Positions 4,182 to 5,237 of a stretch of 5,237 nucleotides of DNA are shown piece by piece. Numbering within the stretch: position 1 is the first letter of the stretch; the number at the start of each line of letters is the position of its first letter. Position numbers and translations under genes: made by a program. Origin of the DNA: JBIOUF01 sp044866695. GTDB taxonomy: Bacteria; Actinomycetota; Actinomycetes; Propionibacteriales; Nocardioidaceae. The notes under the pieces are model-generated. The model saw only the letters and a program-made list of their open reading frames with translations, did not search any database and had not been told where the DNA came from. The stretch covers positions 1 through 5,237 of the forward strand of contig JBIOUF010000078.1 of NCBI GenBank assembly GCA_044866695.1, written 5' to 3'.

Positions 4182-4614
4182 CCAGGAAGCGCTCACCGCC
4201 GTCGACACGAGCGTGGCGGTCCCCCTGCTGGTGGCAAGTCACTCCGCCCACTCCGGCGTTTCGGCGTGGGCCCGGCACAGGTCCCTGCGGCTGAGCGGGC
4301 ACGCAGCAGTCGAGACCTACGCGGTGCTGACCAGGCTGCCCGGAGATGCCCGGGTCGCCGCCGCCGACGCTGTCAGGCTGATCGAGGAGAGTTTCGGCGA
4401 CCCCCTCGTCATGCCGGCCGCCCAGGCTCGCCGAGCCCATCGGCGCTGCGCCGAGCGGGGCATCGCCGGGGGAGCGACGTACGACGGGCTGGTTGCCCTG
4501 GCCGCTCGTGAGCACGGCGCCGTCCTCGTCACCCGCGACGCCCGGGCGCGCGCGACGTACGAGAGGGTCGGCGTCGTGGTGGAGGTCCTCGACGTCGCGG
4601 GCGACGTCAGGTGA
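4177..4614 (+). CDS. vapC: PIN-domain ribonuclease toxin (VapC-like)
   Basis: This 145-residue PIN toxin is expected to be a Mg2+/Mn2+-dependent endoribonuclease that blocks translation when its antitoxin is lost; VapC enzymes typically cut tRNA or rRNA, but the target here is unknown. The four active-site acids are all present: D10 (TAVDTSVAVPLL), E46 (HAAVETYAVLTRLP), D103 (GGATYDGLVALAAREHG) and D121 (AVLVTRDARARATYERVGV). Length and motif order are normal for VapC, so it appears intact, unlike the toxin at 2037. The GTG at 4177 is the only sensible start: it places the conserved Asp at residue 10 and follows the vapB stop by four bases. No Shine-Dalgarno is seen, so translation probably depends on coupling to vapB. 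It is convergent with the hydrolase gene on the minus strand, 126 bp away. Confidence 0.93.
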   Translation: MTQEALTAVDTSVAVPLLVASHSAHSGVSAWARHRSLRLSGHAAVETYAVLTRLPGDARVAAADAVRLIEESFGDPLVMPAAQARRAHRRCAERGIAGGATYDGLVALAAREHGAVLVTRDARARATYERVGVVVEVLDVAGDVR

Positions 4615-4651
4615 GCGCGTGGACGAGCCGGCGGTGGCTCGCTCGCGGAGG

Positions 4652-4697
4652 CTCCCACGACGTTGCGCCGCTTCCCATGACGCGTCACTCGTGGGAG
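4652..4697. repeat. Inverted repeat CTCCCACGA/TCGTGGGAG between convergent genes
   Basis: CTCCCACGA (4652-4660) and TCGTGGGAG (4689-4697) are exact 9-bp reverse complements with a 28-base spacer, and the spacer holds the perfect palindrome TGACGCGTCA (4678-4687). It lies between the converging vapC and hydrolase genes, where a two-way terminator would be expected. The long spacer and lack of T-tracts make that uncertain. Confidence 0.4.
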
Positions 4698-4714
4698 GCG
4701 GCGAAACGGGTTGA

Positions 4715-4724
4715 TCCCATGGGA
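4715..4724. repeat. Palindrome TCCCATGGGA after the hydrolase stop codon
   Basis: This perfect 10-bp palindrome lies 16 bp downstream of the hydrolase stop on the minus strand. It shows no further extension or T-tract. The function is unknown. Confidence 0.35.
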
Positions 4725-4740
4725 ATCAGCCGAGAGCCAT

Positions 4741-5237
4741 CTACGCCGGCAGGCGGGCGTCCAGCCAGGCCAGGAGGTCGGCGTAGACCTGGTGGCGGTT
4801 GGTCTCGTTGAACACCTCGTGGCGGGCCTCGGGGTAGGTGACCAGGGTGACGTCGGTGAGGCCGGTCTTCTGGAGGCGGTCGACCAGGGCGTGGACCAGG
4901 GCGAGCCGGCCGCCGACCGGGTCCAGCTCGCCGACGGCGATGTAGACCGGGAGGTCGGTGCGGATCCGGGCCAGCTGCTCGGGGTCGACGAGGCGGCGGG
5001 CGGCGAGGAACATCTGCCGGGCGCCGTCGGCGTCGAGGCCGAAGCCGCAGTACGGGTCGGCGACGTAGGCGTCCACCTGCCTCTCGTCGCGGCTGAGCCA
5101 GTCGTAGTCGGTGCGGGCGGGGGCGAAGGGCGCGTTGAACGCCGAGAGGTCTATCGGCCCGTCGAGGTCCAGAGCAGGCTCGAGCAGGTCGATGACGGCG
5201 GTGCCGGTCAGGACGGCCAAGTCGACGTCCTCGCTGT
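4741..5237 (-). CDS. Alpha/beta-hydrolase (lysophospholipase/monoacylglycerol lipase type), C-terminal part
   Basis: The last 164 residues of an alpha/beta-hydrolase enter from the right edge. The frame is open to base 5237, so the TTG at 5218-5220 is internal and the true start lies outside the window. The visible part contains the cap region, with SAFNAPFAPARTDYDWLSRDE and the Asp-rich VDAYVADPYCGFGLDADGARQM. It continues with LPVYIAVGELDPVGG, carrying the catalytic Asp (about residue 105 here), and YPEARHEVFNETNRHQVYADLLAWL, carrying the catalytic His (about residue 139). ARHEVFNE is characteristic of the serine aminopeptidase S33/lysophospholipase group, which hydrolyses monoacylglycerols or lysophospholipids. 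The nucleophile Ser elbow should lie upstream, outside the window. The substrate cannot be fixed from this part. The C-terminus is complete, ending LPA and TAG. The gene converges on vapC. Confidence 0.92.
   Translation of the reverse strand, partial: SEDVDLAVLTGTAVIDLLEPALDLDGPIDLSAFNAPFAPARTDYDWLSRDERQVDAYVADPYCGFGLDADGARQMFLAARRLVDPEQLARIRTDLPVYIAVGELDPVGGRLALVHALVDRLQKTGLTDVTLVTYPEARHEVFNETNRHQVYADLLAWLDARLPA

Overview
This window reads as high-GC actinobacterial chromosome. The reading frames have strong G/C bias at third codon positions. Three genes show the leaderless promoter layout common in Actinobacteria (TAnnnT, six bases, ATG). The YchF tail and the small-protein families look like those of Nocardioides-type Actinobacteria, but the genus is an inference I cannot test here.

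Layout, left to right. Bases 1-828 are the 3' part of the housekeeping P-loop ATPase gene ychF, which enters from the left edge. A 405-bp gap rich in short direct and inverted repeats follows. Next comes a small three-helix membrane protein of unknown function (1234-1584), with a clear Shine-Dalgarno and a perfect hairpin just upstream of it. After a 237-bp spacer lies a type II toxin-antitoxin pair. The antitoxin (1822-2040) is intact. Its PIN-domain toxin (2037-2461) is broken by a single frameshift near 2214-2219, although all four catalytic acidic residues are still encoded across the two frames.

A 755-bp stretch (2462-3216) has no intact gene. It holds a run of stem-loops, a fragment resembling a metallo-beta-lactamase-fold hydrolase (about 2760-2869), and a repeated CCGCGTGATCG motif. 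A leaderless VOC/glyoxalase-like gene follows (3217-3627), then a 305-bp gap. A second toxin-antitoxin operon, vapBC-like, comes next: an AbrB-type antitoxin (3933-4172) and an intact PIN toxin (4177-4614). An 8-bp tandem duplication sits at the junction of these two genes. At the right edge, on the minus strand and convergent with the toxin, is the C-terminal part of an alpha/beta-hydrolase of the lysophospholipase/monoacylglycerol-lipase type (4741-5237).

Overall, conserved or metabolic genes at both edges enclose an accessory segment with two PIN-based toxin-antitoxin modules, one apparently decayed, around a VOC gene and gene debris. I see no CRISPR array, tRNA, rRNA or intact transposase. 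I found no convincing new multi-gene system. The most informative signals are the frameshifted toxin, the promoter/operator architecture shared by the small genes, and the duplication at the vapB-vapC junction.
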